Both the position numbers and the translations under genes were made by a program. Shown piece after piece: positions 31,301-40,741 of a stretch of DNA of 64,000 nt. Each line of letters opens with the position of its first letter. Position 1 is the first letter of the stretch. Source of the stretch: Sthenelais limicola (taxonomy: Eukaryota > Annelida > Polychaeta > Phyllodocida > Sigalionidae); assembly GCA_942159475.1 (NCBI GenBank), contig OW804094.1, positions 8,005,555-8,069,554 on the forward strand. The letters are read 5' to 3'. The notes under the pieces are model-generated. The model made no database searches. It was given only the letters and a program-made list of their open reading frames with translations, and was not told the DNA's origin.

Positions 31301-33589
31301 AGTTATCTATTTCACTCTATTTCACTCTGAGAGATATGATTCTTAAAATAGATAATTCATATAATAACTAATACCCTTAGGAATGAACAATGCAATTTAA
31401 CGATTTAAATTTATTAAAGCATTGGACCCCTAAATAGGAAGATGCAAGTCTTCCATCAATAACGTCTCCATGAGTAAATGTTTATACCTTAAGTGAATGT
31501 TTTGATATTGGACCGAGTCTGCCTGGATCTTTGATCGCTTACTGTCCCCTTTCTTCTTTGCCCATAATGAGCGCTTGGCCTTGCGTCTGAAGAGGAAAAT
31601 CCAATGTAAATATTATAAATATAGCCATAAATGTAAGCGGCAACCTGGTGCAATGGGGCTTTTTACAATAAGGATTAAACAAATATACCTATATAAATGA
31701 TCGGTGTCTACTGAGTATGCTCATTCCCACACATATATTTTGGCATTTTTGAACCTCTCATATTACACTAGAGCAGAAACGTTTTAACAAAATATCCTTG
31801 ATGCTTCACTGTTTGTGATTTAAAGCCATATTCTTTATCCTTAATTATAGCAAGTTCATATAAATTCTCAATCTTGAAGTTTGGCCTATATATAGCAACC
31901 CTGTGCTTGCTTAATTAAAACGGCCTTGTGTACTCATTACTTGGATGTGTCATGCCCATACATTTATTTACACTGTGCCACCGATGCAAGAAATATTGTA
32001 CTGTAAAAAATATTCAATAATACAGCTTACTTCTTTATCTGGACATCATTGGTTGTTGTCATCACCTGGTTGGATTCATCTAGCTGGATGAGAGGGGTTT
32101 CGCTGAGACTATCACATTGGGCCAGTCCCTGGTTGGATTCATCTAGCCTGATGAGAGGAGTTTTGCTGAGACTATCACATCGGGCCCATCCTTGGTTGGA
32201 TTCATCGAGCTGGATGAGAGGGGTTTCACTCACACATGGAGCTGGTTGAGAAGCCCTGGGAAAGAAAGGGAAACATTGACTTATATAAGAAATCTATAAT
32301 TCTAATAGAAGTGGAATATGGGTGCTGCAGTAGCCTGTTGATACCTGTTGATCTGTCTGGCTCAAATGCTGTTTTATTTATCCGGTATTCTTTTTAGAAC
32401 GATTAGTCTATACATGTGAAAATCTATACATGTAAAATGTTCTTACCTTTTTAAAAGTCTGTGATGGCGTGTGTAGCTACTCTGTTGCTCGGGCTCTGAC
32501 TCTTGAGGATGTCTACTCCATCTCTTCTTATTAGCCCATAATGACCTTTTACGCCGACGTCTTAAATAGAAAAAGTGGAACTAAGTATAAGTCTTTTATG
32601 TATGTCATTTCTTCCTATATAAGGAATATTTTAGATTTCTCTTCATGAACTGAGGCACATGATGGATGGGTTTATTTTTAAAAGATGATAGTGAGTGAGT
32701 GAGATTGGTTGCTTTACACCCTTATCAACACATTGAAGTGTTATATCAAGGGCGGGAGAGCTGAGTGGGAGGCAGTTTATGATAATACCCAGGAAATAGA
32801 GATAGAGAAGAAAAGGAAAACAGATACAGACAAAAGAGACAGAAAGGCACTTCATGGTCATACCCAGGACCATTAAAAGATGATATATACGATTGTTTTT
32901 TGTTATTTCATTATTGATTTAGTGTGACTTTAGGAAATAACTTATTCGGTTCAGAACAATCAGAGTTTAATCCTTTTAGTCACATAATAGTGTTTCCTAT
33001 AAATGCAACAAAATTAGATGACAGTTGGTGATATAAAATGAATGACATTCTATCAGACTTATGGATACTGGTGCTATACAGATAGCATTCATTTTTTATA
33101 ATTATATTTAATAATAACTTACTTAGTTGATTGATGAGAAGTGACTGGAGTTTCAAAGGTACCAGGTCACTGACAACTATTTGGACGGTCAGGTGTGGTG
33201 ATTGGACCTTTAGGTGTGGTGATTGGACTATGTCTAGTTCCTTGACCATTTTCGTCTAGATCACCGACTTCACAATATGGAGCCTTGACATTCCCATTGT
33301 GACTGCAATTAAGATTTTACATACATGTATACATCATTGCAAATATGCACATATACATACATGTTACATGAACAGATTTAAAATGAAATAGAAACATTGT
33401 CATGCAGTGCTAGCATTTTCTATACATTGAATTCTTATTCCATCTCTTTTTAAAAAATTACTTGGAATGGTACCATATCTTAATAGCAATAGTGAATACC
33501 TACCGAAGGGGTTGCAATGAATCTGTTCTATTATCCAAACCACTGGTTGGTGTATAAAGCATTTGGCCTTTGGCTTGAGCCATAGCACA
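28320..33589 (-). CDS. P-superfamily transposase, six coding exons
   Basis: Exons on - : 33589-33504 (ATG at 33583, MAQAKGQMLY), 33302-33123, 32560-32447, 32255-32031, 31586-31488, 31212-28320. Junctions are GT-AG and every intron is in the same phase, so frame is kept throughout (about 1200 codons). The large exon carries the RNase-H-like P transposase core: FVGILQDEIKIK, ITCDGATPNRRFF, DAPHLIKTTRNC, and near the end NQDVLEGFFGHCR with the final catalytic Glu, plus KLTRAHIDMNAF and DNPTVRDIQYT. Before the core are a Cys cluster (CERLVQRKQRCRHC) and a leucine-rich coiled coil (LRQHSSQLKLENEALRKRID). No canonical THAP domain was found. Exon 2 has an in-frame TGA (33169-33167), so this copy needs exon skipping or is inactivated. 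The protein would cut and join the element ends. Confidence 0.85.
31213..33503 (-). other. Introns of the transposase gene
   Basis: Short introns between the six coding exons. I see no nested gene here. Confidence 0.6.
32031..32255 (-). repeat. Three 66-bp coding repeats in transposase exon 4
   Basis: A 22-residue unit built on SETPLIQLDESNQ and then ARCDSL is repeated three times (66-bp period), with few differences. Low-complexity spacer; the repeat number is likely variable between copies. Confidence 0.85.
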
Positions 33590-33719
33590 CTGGAAAAGGG
33601 AACATGACATATTAGAAACGGTTTTAATCCTCATTGTATTGTCAATAATAATAATAACTTTGACAGCACACTTGATAGCTAGTGGTTGTTATATGGACAT
33701 TAAAAAACAATCAGTGTAT

Positions 33720-34720
33720 ACACTATGTTAGGGAGTTGCATTGACTAATTGAAAAACATCAGAACACTCTAAAACTGGGACATGTTGCGGCCTGCAGCCA
33801 AAATTTTTTGGATACCAAAAACCCAAAATGTACACTATGGTAGGGGGGTGTATTGACTAATTGAAAAACATCAGAACAGTCTAAAACTAGTCTATTCCTC
33901 TCTTCCCTGCCCATATCCTAACAACAAAAGAGACCTTGTAGCTCTAGAAGCATTCACATTTTCTTGGGTGTGACACAAAGTATTGGGACTGAGATGGCCG
34001 CGGCCTCACCGCCCCAGCAGTGGCAGTGATATTATGTTGAAATCAACATTCCCTGACAATACATAGGCATATATTCTTTTAAAAATTAGTTTATTTTATG
34101 ATTTGGTACATGAAAACGATTCATTTGGTGGTTCATTTATGCAAATCTATGAATTATTAATGAATCTGGGACATGTTGCGGCCTGCGGCCAAAATTTTTT
34201 GGATACCAAAAACCCAAAATGTACACTATGGTAGGGGGGTGTATTGACTAATTGAAAAACATCAGAACAGTCTAAAACTAGTCTATTCCTCTCTTCCCAG
34301 CCCATATCCTAACAACAAAAGAGACCTTGTAGCTCTAGAAGCATTCACATTTTCTTGGGTGTGACACAAAGTATTGGGACTGAGATGGCCGCGGCCTCAC
34401 CGCCCCAGCAGTGGCAGTGATAATATGTTGAAATCAACATTCCCTGACAATACATAGGCATATATTCTTTTAAAAATTAGTTTATTTTATGATTTGGTAC
34501 GTGAAAACGATTCATTTGGTGGTTCATTTATGCAAATCTATGAATTATTAATGAATCTGGGACATGTTGCGGCCTGCGGCCAAAATTTTTTGGATACCAA
34601 AAACCCAAAATGTACACTATGGTAGGGGGGTGTATTGACTAATTGAAAAACATCAGAACAGTCTAGAAGCATTCACAATTTCTTGAGTGTGACACAAAGT
34701 ATTGGGATGACACAAATTAT
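33720..34720. repeat. 391-bp tandem repeat, about 2.5 copies
   Basis: GGGACATGTTGCGGCCTGC starts at 33777, 34168 and 34559, giving two full 391-bp units and a third that breaks off near 34690. Part of the unit end also precedes the first (33720-33776). Each has GATGGCCGCGGCCTCACC. It lies in the 5' intron of the transposase gene, next to the Ngaro-type insertion. Confidence 0.9.
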
Positions 34721-34797
34721 GGGGATGGGGAGATCCCAAACCCCACATGTCGGCACAAGTCACAAAAATACCTACATTTCCAAACACCACAAAACCT

Positions 34798-34974
34798 CAT
34801 TAAACAGTCAAGACATAAATTGATTTGATAGGTTTTATTAATTCGTTGTGGGGTAAATGTATATATGAAGAAGTAGTAATGGATGTCGGGCCGTAAGGCC
34901 ACACACACATCCCAGGTGTTAGCTGAAGAGTTCACATATTGTTCTGTCACTTGTTTCAGAGCCTCAGATGACCC
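34798..34974 (-). repeat. Split direct repeat B2, 3' end of element
   Basis: Copy of B1; its outer edge CATTAAACAG marks the 3' boundary of the element. Confidence 0.88.
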
Positions 34975-35036
34975 CTCTCAGTTCTTGAGATTTTAGTTAT
35001 TGTTTATTTATAAATTGTTTGTAGGGAGGTGGGCGG

Positions 35037-35206
35037 GTTTTCAAATACGTGCGCTCACGCCTGGAGGAGATGGAGAAGTGGCCGAGAGCCTGGAGGCGGA
35101 AGCGGAAGTCCCACCAGGGTGTTGTACTTCCGGGTTCAGGTCTCAATACTTTACTTTCGTTTAATGACGGGGAATTATTTAGTTTAAATAATTCCTCCCC
35201 CATTAA
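35037..35206 (-). repeat. Split direct repeat A2
   Basis: Matches 40074-40243 (A1). It contains the gag start region again, so the first ~56 gag codons are repeated here (MGEELFKLNNSPSLNES). It meets B1 at a shared CATTAA (35201-35206). Confidence 0.9.
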
Positions 35207-35377
35207 ACAGTCAAGACATAAATTGATTTGATAGGTTTTATTAATTCGTTGTGGGGTAAATGTATATATGAAGAAGTAGTAATGGATGTCGGGCCGTAAG
35301 GCCACACACACATCCCAGGTGTTAGCTGAAGAGTTCACATATTGTTCTGTCACTTGTTTCAGAGCCTCAGATGACCC
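35201..35377 (-). repeat. Split direct repeat B1
   Basis: Matches B2 (34798-34974) with a constant offset of 403 bases; lies directly after the recombinase gene. Confidence 0.9.
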
Positions 35378-35385
35378 AAAACCTT

Positions 35386-36366
35386 TCATAGGGCCTTGAG
35401 AGCACTATGCACTGAGGTTCTGGTTGTTTTCACAGGTCGTATGTATGATCTCACGGCATCGGATGTCCAGGTTCCGTGTGCCATGATGTCCTGGAGGGAG
35501 GCACCTGCCTGGTGGTATGCGTACGACGCGCCGCCCCTCCGGAGGCTGTGCATAGAGACCTTTTTGGGGTCTTGCCCCACATTTGTGACTACCTGGGCCC
35601 ATTGTTTCCTCATGAACGTGGTAGTCATCGGTTTACCGTCCTCGTAGGAGAACAGTGGGGCTGCTTGCTTCTTTGCTTTGTTCACTTTGAGTAGAGTAGA
35701 GATGGCCCTGCGCGGGCATATTTCATCTCCCTCTTTCTGAGGTAGGTAGATTTCGACCGGTGTTCTAGATGTTTGCATTGTTTTGCTCCACTTGAGCTTA
35801 AGGGACACTCCTCCTTCTTGTAGGGACACATCCCCTCGTGTGAGGTGTCTTGACGGATCGTATGCTTTCACTGTCGGTGGGAATAAATTTGATTGGCGAA
35901 GAAATCCCATAAACATAAGTAGCACTGCTGCTTTGACTTGGTGCTTGTACTGCAGTGAGTCTGCGGCTTTGAGGCATTTCCTTAGTAACATGGGAGACAC
36001 TGCTGCCTTTGGGGAAGGGGTGTGTCTCAAGGAGAGCTGCAGGCCTTTAACAGCTAGATCTACATCCAGGTCGCACAGAGGGCTGACATCGAGCCTGGAC
36101 ATTCTGAAGAACGTCCTGAGGGAGGACAAGTTGTTAACGATGGAGCCTATTTTTAGGTTGTTGTCTGCCAGGTACTCTAGGTACCAGCAGATGTTCGAGG
36201 GCGTTGGCTTCTCGTAGTCCAGCCCTAGGGCCAGGGAGAATGAGATGTAAAGTCGGACCGCCGATTCTCTGTTGGCATTCGTGCCCGGCCTGTGTGACTG
36301 GATTCTCCTCCTTATTGCCTTCTGCTCCAGGCCACGTTGGAGTTTGCCTAGAAGAAATGAGAGATG
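35386..36366 (-). CDS. Tyrosine recombinase of Ngaro-type element
   Basis: About 320 codons in the -1 frame relative to the RT ORF, open from 36366. The N-terminal part has GKLQRGLEQKAIRRRIQ and an SAM-like core region (ESAVRLYISFSLALGLDYEK). The catalytic part has the first Arg in FMGFLRQSNLF, the H-x-x-R box SMHSLRRGGASYAY, the second His in MAHGTWTSD and the nucleophile Tyr in AVRSYIRPV. This is the R-H-R-H-Y set of tyrosine recombinases, which in DIRS-order elements inserts the circular DNA copy. The ORF ends only 9 bases before B1. There is no good ATG at its start; the RT stop TAG doubles as a perfect splice acceptor (ATTTCTTCTAG), so expression from a spliced RNA is likely. Confidence 0.88.
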   Translation of the reverse strand, partial: HLSFLLGKLQRGLEQKAIRRRIQSHRPGTNANRESAVRLYISFSLALGLDYEKPTPSNICWYLEYLADNNLKIGSIVNNLSSLRTFFRMSRLDVSPLCDLDVDLAVKGLQLSLRHTPSPKAAVSPMLLRKCLKAADSLQYKHQVKAAVLLMFMGFLRQSNLFPPTVKAYDPSRHLTRGDVSLQEGGVSLKLKWSKTMQTSRTPVEIYLPQKEGDEICPRRAISTLLKVNKAKKQAAPLFSYEDGKPMTTTFMRKQWAQVVTNVGQDPKKVSMHSLRRGGASYAYHQAGASLQDIMAHGTWTSDAVRSYIRPVKTTRTSVHSALKAL

Positions 36367-38630
36367 TTAAAGGCACTTGTTTCACATTTGGTAGGCTTCA
36401 GATGGAGTTGTCTAATTATTTTATCTGCTATTTGTTTATATTTTGGTGCGGTATGGAGCCTTGATAGGGCATCAGGGAGCTCCATTAGTTCCCCCGGTAT
36501 GTGGGCGAACTTGAAAGTTATTTCACTTTCTGCCGCTAGGAACCAGAAGGCTCTAGCACATGCGGCTAGGGTTTGGTCTCTCGGTTTACCACCCTTGTAT
36601 GCCTCCACTGAGGCCTGGTTATCGCAGCATATGCGGACAATCTTTCCTCTGTCAGCTGAAGATGTTAGTGTTCTAGCTGCAGCTAGGCAGTTCAGGGCCT
36701 CGAGGTGGTTGATGTTTCTATTTGTTGTCTCCAGCCTCGAGAACTGGTATGAGAAGTACTCTGTGCCGTTAGTCGCACCCCCACCTGTGAGGCACGCGTC
36801 GGCCCATATTGTTGTTGTGACTACGGTCGATGGTATGATGGAGACTCCATTATAGGCTGGTGTAAAACGGTTGAACCATGCTAGGTCAGCTTTGATGGCG
36901 TTTGATATGAAGATTGAGCCTCCCTTAGCTTCCCTTAATGCTGTAAGGAGTCTCTGCATGAAGAGTGTGGCTGGTGCCACAGCTTTAGCCAGGTGAGCTA
37001 TTTTACCTATTATGCTCTGCATATATTTAGTTGTCAAGACCTTGCGACTGGCCGCCTGCGCCAAACAGTGTTTTATTTCGGCCAGTTTATTGGTCGGGAT
37101 CGACATTGTGTTAGAGTTGGTATCCAGCACAATACCCAGCCACTGTACACACGTGGAGGGTTTCTGAGTCTTTTCTTCGGCAATTTTAAGACCCAGGGAT
37201 GTTAGGAGGGACCTAGCTATGTCGAAGTTGCGAGTCATCGTGGTTGCGTCGGGGGTCAGCAGTATTATATCGTCTAAGTACATTAATGACACTACTCCCT
37301 GTGAGGCAAGGGCTCTCACAATAAATGACGCGACCATTTGCATGATATATGCTGACAGGCGTGCGCCGAACGGTAGAGCTCTGTCAACATATGTGTTGCC
37401 TTCGTGTGATATGGCTAGTAGTGGCCAGTCTAGTGGGCAGATGTTGAAGTGTCTGTAGGCTCTTGAGAGGTCGAGGACCGCCATGATGACCCCCGACCTC
37501 CCTAGGCTGTTGATGAGCTGTGTAGCCATTGTGACCGTTGGTAGATTGTGGACGGCCGGCTGTCTGTTATAGTAGTTTTTCGGAACCCATTTGTTTATCC
37601 CCCCGTCCGGGAAGGAGAGATCAACGATGATTCGGCGACTTGCTGGGTCCGACTTGGGACGTGTCATGAGGGGGCTATGGTGGCACCACGGGACGAATGG
37701 TATGCTGGTGAACGGGCCTGCCATAGCTCCGAGTGAACACTCCTTCTGAAGATAATCATTGATAGCCGATGGATATGCTATAGCAGAGGGGTGGTTTGCC
37801 TTGGAGGCTTGGGGTGGCGGAGGGCCGCCCATGTATTGTAGTGGGAAGCCATATAATATTCCGTTAAAGATTGTTGGATCATCTTCGTGTCCCGTAGCCA
37901 CTTTTTCCCACTCTGAGATGACCATATTGGAGGGTAGAATGACTTTTGCTCCTCTCCAGTTGGGAAGGCCTTCCCCCCTCACTGCCTCGTAGATGGTGGC
38001 CATGCTTGGCGGTAGCGATAGTGAAGGGAATGGCCATTTGGAATAGTTATCAAAGTTATAGTTCGGCGGTGGGGTCTCTGGCGAGACTTGGCTGTTTATA
38101 CTGGATAGTGAGTCAATTATCGATTTACCTTCAGCTGTGAGTAGATCGATTTCGAATGCTTGGATCTCGTTAGGTTGCTCCGACTGTTCGTGTTGTGTTG
38201 CTAGCTCGTTGGTGACTGAGTGAGCGACAATCGGTGAGACTGGGGCCCTAGTCGAGGTAATTCCTCCTGGAATCGACACTTTGGCATTGATCGGGGGAAT
38301 CAACACTGGGTTTACACTAGAACAGTTGTTAATAGACACTGGGGTTGTTTTTGGTATCTCCTGGTGTTGTATCGGGGCTAGCTTAGCACTGTTGTTGTTG
38401 TACACGACTGCACTTTCCAGTTGGGCGGAAGTGTTGCGGCCATTTTGCTTGTTTACTTCCGGTAGTGAGGCAGCATGGCAGACACTTCCGGTTGTGTGTG
38501 TATTGGCACGTTGGTTTATGCGAGAAGCGATGCAGGTATGTTTGGCATTGTAGTTGGGAATAAAGGCTATTGTAGAAGGGCTATTGGACTCACGTTTTTG
38601 GTCTGACCGTGGGCCGGTCAGTGGAGCTAG
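36348..38630 (-). CDS. Reverse transcriptase-RNase H of Ngaro-type element
   Basis: The frame is open from before the gag stop, with no ATG needed if made by -1 frameshift. A long N-terminal linker (about 200 residues) precedes the RT: SDPASRRIIVDLSFPDGG, LDLSRAYRHFNICPLDWPLL, ALPFGARLSAYIMQM and catalytic LMYLDDIILL. The RNase H follows: IWADACLTGGG, NHLEALNCLAAA, RICCDNQASVEAY and ELPDALSRL, so the acidic set is intact. The RT is of the DIRS type (ALPFGARLS instead of the usual FGL-x-AP). Stop TAG at 36350-36348. Confidence 0.9.
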   Translation of the reverse strand, partial: LAPLTGPRSDQKRESNSPSTIAFIPNYNAKHTCIASRINQRANTHTTGSVCHAASLPEVNKQNGRNTSAQLESAVVYNNNSAKLAPIQHQEIPKTTPVSINNCSSVNPVLIPPINAKVSIPGGITSTRAPVSPIVAHSVTNELATQHEQSEQPNEIQAFEIDLLTAEGKSIIDSLSSINSQVSPETPPPNYNFDNYSKWPFPSLSLPPSMATIYEAVRGEGLPNWRGAKVILPSNMVISEWEKVATGHEDDPTIFNGILYGFPLQYMGGPPPPQASKANHPSAIAYPSAINDYLQKECSLGAMAGPFTSIPFVPWCHHSPLMTRPKSDPASRRIIVDLSFPDGGINKWVPKNYYNRQPAVHNLPTVTMATQLINSLGRSGVIMAVLDLSRAYRHFNICPLDWPLLAISHEGNTYVDRALPFGARLSAYIMQMVASFIVRALASQGVVSLMYLDDIILLTPDATTMTRNFDIARSLLTSLGLKIAEEKTQKPSTCVQWLGIVLDTNSNTMSIPTNKLAEIKHCLAQAASRKVLTTKYMQSIIGKIAHLAKAVAPATLFMQRLLTALREAKGGSIFISNAIKADLAWFNRFTPAYNGVSIIPSTVVTTTIWADACLTGGGATNGTEYFSYQFSRLETTNRNINHLEALNCLAAARTLTSSADRGKIVRICCDNQASVEAYKGGKPRDQTLAACARAFWFLAAESEITFKFAHIPGELMELPDALSRLHTAPKYKQIADKIIRQLHLKPTKCETSAFNISHFF

Positions 38631-38636
38631 TTTTTT
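38603..38636 (-). promoter_or_regulatory. Programmed -1 frameshift signal, gag to RT (Ngaro-type)
   Basis: On -, the heptamer AAAAAAC (38636-38630) is read A AAA AAC in the gag frame and is followed at once by the gag stop TAG. After an 8-base spacer (TAGCTCCA) comes a perfect 7-bp hairpin, CTGACCG / CGGTCAG, with loop GCCCA (38621-38603). The RT frame is exactly -1 and open through the site. This matches the known best eukaryotic slippery sequence and spacing. Confidence 0.85.
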
Positions 38637-40240
38637 GGGGAGAGGTTGCCTCCAGAGCCTGACGGAGTCGACGTACCCTGGGGTTTGTAGTTACTCTGCC
38701 AGTCACGTTTGCCTTTACCGTAGCGGTCGTTGTTCTGTGCTCCTGAGGACTCTCTGTTGGTGTTGGTCCTCCTATTATTGCAGCTTTTGGCAGTGTGGAA
38801 GAACTGCTTATGACGAGTGTTATAATAGCAGTATCCACAACAGTGGAGAAGAGAGATGGCTCCCTCGGTGTGGCTGTCAGATAGCGAGCACTCCTCTGAG
38901 TTATAGAAGGGGCAGGGGACTGAGATTGCACCTTTCTTCTCCTTTGGTTTGATCAGGGACGATGGGCGATGATTCCAGCTGATCTTAGCCCTGAGCTGTT
39001 GAATTGACTGTAGGTCTCTCCATTTCATTTTGTGGTCTAGAACATTATCCACTACCGTTTGAGACCAGAGGAGGGGTCCCGTCCAGCTATGCACAGCCAC
39101 GTCCTCCCCCAGCTCTGATAGGTGTTTTAGCATACACTGTAGGGTAGAAGCTTCAAGGGCCTTCATAGCACACATGGCCGCAAAGCCACAGTAGTATTCG
39201 TTTATGGTTATGTCCCGCTTCTCGTCTCTGAGGCGGGTGGCAAGATCATGGGGTAGTGAATTTTCTGGTGTGTGAATCATTGCTTTTTTACCTTTTGTTT
39301 TTGATCGCCCACTGTACTGCCTCTCCAGGGCCCTGGTGGTCAAGCGCTGGTGTTTATGTGCCCGTTTGATGTGTCTTGGGGATGGAAGGACTTCACTGTC
39401 CTCGGATGAGGACGATGAATCAGTGGAGTAGTTACGGAATGGGTGTCTCATCTCTGCGAGTGTCTTCCTGTTCTTTTTGTGCTTTTTCCTCCTTTTCCTT
39501 TTCTTGGTAGGAGGGGAGGGGGCACTGGAGGATGTATAGCTCGATTGTGACCTGGTGTCACTGTATGTGTCATCATCGGACTCGGAAGATGAATAGCGTG
39601 CCCGTTTTCGCTTGGGTTTGGTTGGGCGGCGAGGGCGCTTAGGTTCACGCGGCCTGGAGGAAGCAGTCTCCCTAGTGTGGTGTGTGCTCGGGGTTGACTG
39701 GACTCTGGACATCTCCAGGATGGTGTCACAAAACTTGTCAACGACTTTTGTGGTAGTATTCCTTTCTTTCTGTTTTGAGGAAGCCTGTTTCGCCTTTCGC
39801 GGAGTCGGCTTTTCCTCGTGGGGCAGCAGGCCCTCATGTCTTTCTTGGCCCTCGTGGCCATGATCACCCTCGTGGTCAAGTGGACCCTCGTGGTTCTCGT
39901 TGTCTTCCTCCATGTCCTCGATAGTTACTTTCTTCTTGGACTGTTTCTTATTAGGCTTAACTTTGACTGGAGTTTGCAGTTCCTCCTCTACGTCCGCCAA
40001 CTTGTGGTAGTTTACTCTTTGACCGGTCCTGTTCCTGGTCATGTCACCAGCCATCACTTGATGGGCCTGGTCAGTTTTCAAATACGTGCGCTCACGCCTG
40101 GAGGAGATGGAGAAGTGGCCGAGAGCCTGGAGGCGGAAGCGGAAGTCCCACCAGGGTGTTGTACTTCCGGGTTCAGGTCTCAATACTTTACTTTCGTTTA
40201 ATGACGGGGAATTATTTAGTTTAAATAATTCCTCCCCCAT
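38627..40240 (-). CDS. gag: Gag-like protein of Ngaro-type element
   Basis: 537 codons. The ATG (40240-40238) lies inside the terminal repeat A1, so translation starts within the repeat. The middle is very basic and Ser/Arg/Asp-rich (KRPRRPTKPKRKRARYSSSE; KKRKRRKKHKKNRK), likely nuclear localisation and nucleic-acid binding. The C-terminal part has a Cys/His cluster (PCPFYNSEECSLSDSH then CCGYCYYNTRHKQFFH and SC) of the kind found in DIRS/Ngaro gag proteins. The stop TAG abuts the slippery heptamer. Confidence 0.85.
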   Translation of the reverse strand: MGEELFKLNNSPSLNESKVLRPEPGSTTPWWDFRFRLQALGHFSISSRRERTYLKTDQAHQVMAGDMTRNRTGQRVNYHKLADVEEELQTPVKVKPNKKQSKKKVTIEDMEEDNENHEGPLDHEGDHGHEGQERHEGLLPHEEKPTPRKAKQASSKQKERNTTTKVVDKFCDTILEMSRVQSTPSTHHTRETASSRPREPKRPRRPTKPKRKRARYSSSESDDDTYSDTRSQSSYTSSSAPSPPTKKRKRRKKHKKNRKTLAEMRHPFRNYSTDSSSSSEDSEVLPSPRHIKRAHKHQRLTTRALERQYSGRSKTKGKKAMIHTPENSLPHDLATRLRDEKRDITINEYYCGFAAMCAMKALEASTLQCMLKHLSELGEDVAVHSWTGPLLWSQTVVDNVLDHKMKWRDLQSIQQLRAKISWNHRPSSLIKPKEKKGAISVPCPFYNSEECSLSDSHTEGAISLLHCCGYCYYNTRHKQFFHTAKSCNNRRTNTNRESSGAQNNDRYGKGKRDWQSNYKPQGTSTPSGSGGNLSPKN

Positions 40241-40243
40241 TAA
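40074..40243 (-). repeat. Split direct repeat A1, 5' end of element
   Basis: 170 bp equal to A2. Its outer edge (TTAATGGGGGAGG on -) holds the gag ATG. Confidence 0.9.
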
Positions 40244-40741
40244 TGTTTTAATGCAGTAACAACGTCATGACAGTCAGTAGGTTAAGCCTCTATACGAACG
40301 GAGTTCAAAATTTTAATTCAATTGAACGTCAAGATAGTTTCTTTCTATAAAGGTCTATCGTCGGTAACAGCTGCTATAAAAAGTCAGGTTCACTTGCCCA
40401 ATGTATTAGGCTACTGCTTGGGCTAACGTGAAGGCATATTTAATTTAAAGAAACTTCAAACTAAATCAGTTTGGTATTAGAATACAAATCCGACCCTAGC
40501 TAATAACCCCTATAGTCCTGCTGGTAAAAGTAGGCCTAGTACAGTGCTACACTGCAGTGGAAACGAAAGGCAGGCAGGGAAACCCACATTACAGAATGAG
40601 CGTAGTGGTTGCCTGAATTGTTGGCGAGATTATCAATGGTTATGACACCCAAATCACTTTTATTTTGTCCCTCTAACCTGCCTGCAACATTCATAAACAC
40701 ATAAACGCAATGCTGGTATAAGTAATTCATCAAACACTTAC
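40244..40741 (-). other. Outer part of the transposase 5' intron
   Basis: Between the Ngaro-type element and the proposed 5' exon; no gene or repeat recognised. Confidence 0.5.

Larger units (their letters stand above)
34798..40243 (-). mobile_element. DIRS-order (Ngaro-type) tyrosine-recombinase retrotransposon, 5.4 kb
   Basis: Read on -, the order is A1 (40243-40074), gag, RT/RNase H, tyrosine recombinase, B1 (35377-35201), A2 (35206-35037), B2 (34974-34798). This A1...B1-A2-B2 plan is the split direct repeat structure known for Ngaro and PAT elements. The A copies (170 bp) and B copies (177 bp) each look identical. No DAM-like methyltransferase and no integrase or protease are seen, which favours Ngaro over DIRS/PAT. 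No target duplication is expected or seen. It sits in the first intron of the P transposase gene, in the same orientation. Confidence 0.9.

Noticed and set aside
35396..36217. + strand ORFs opposite the recombinase
   Set aside because: Antisense shadows of a gene with clear catalytic motifs on the - strand.
34798..40243. DIRS or PAT element with methyltransferase
   Set aside because: No DAM-like methyltransferase frame is present, and the split direct repeat layout plus recombinase ORF fit Ngaro better.
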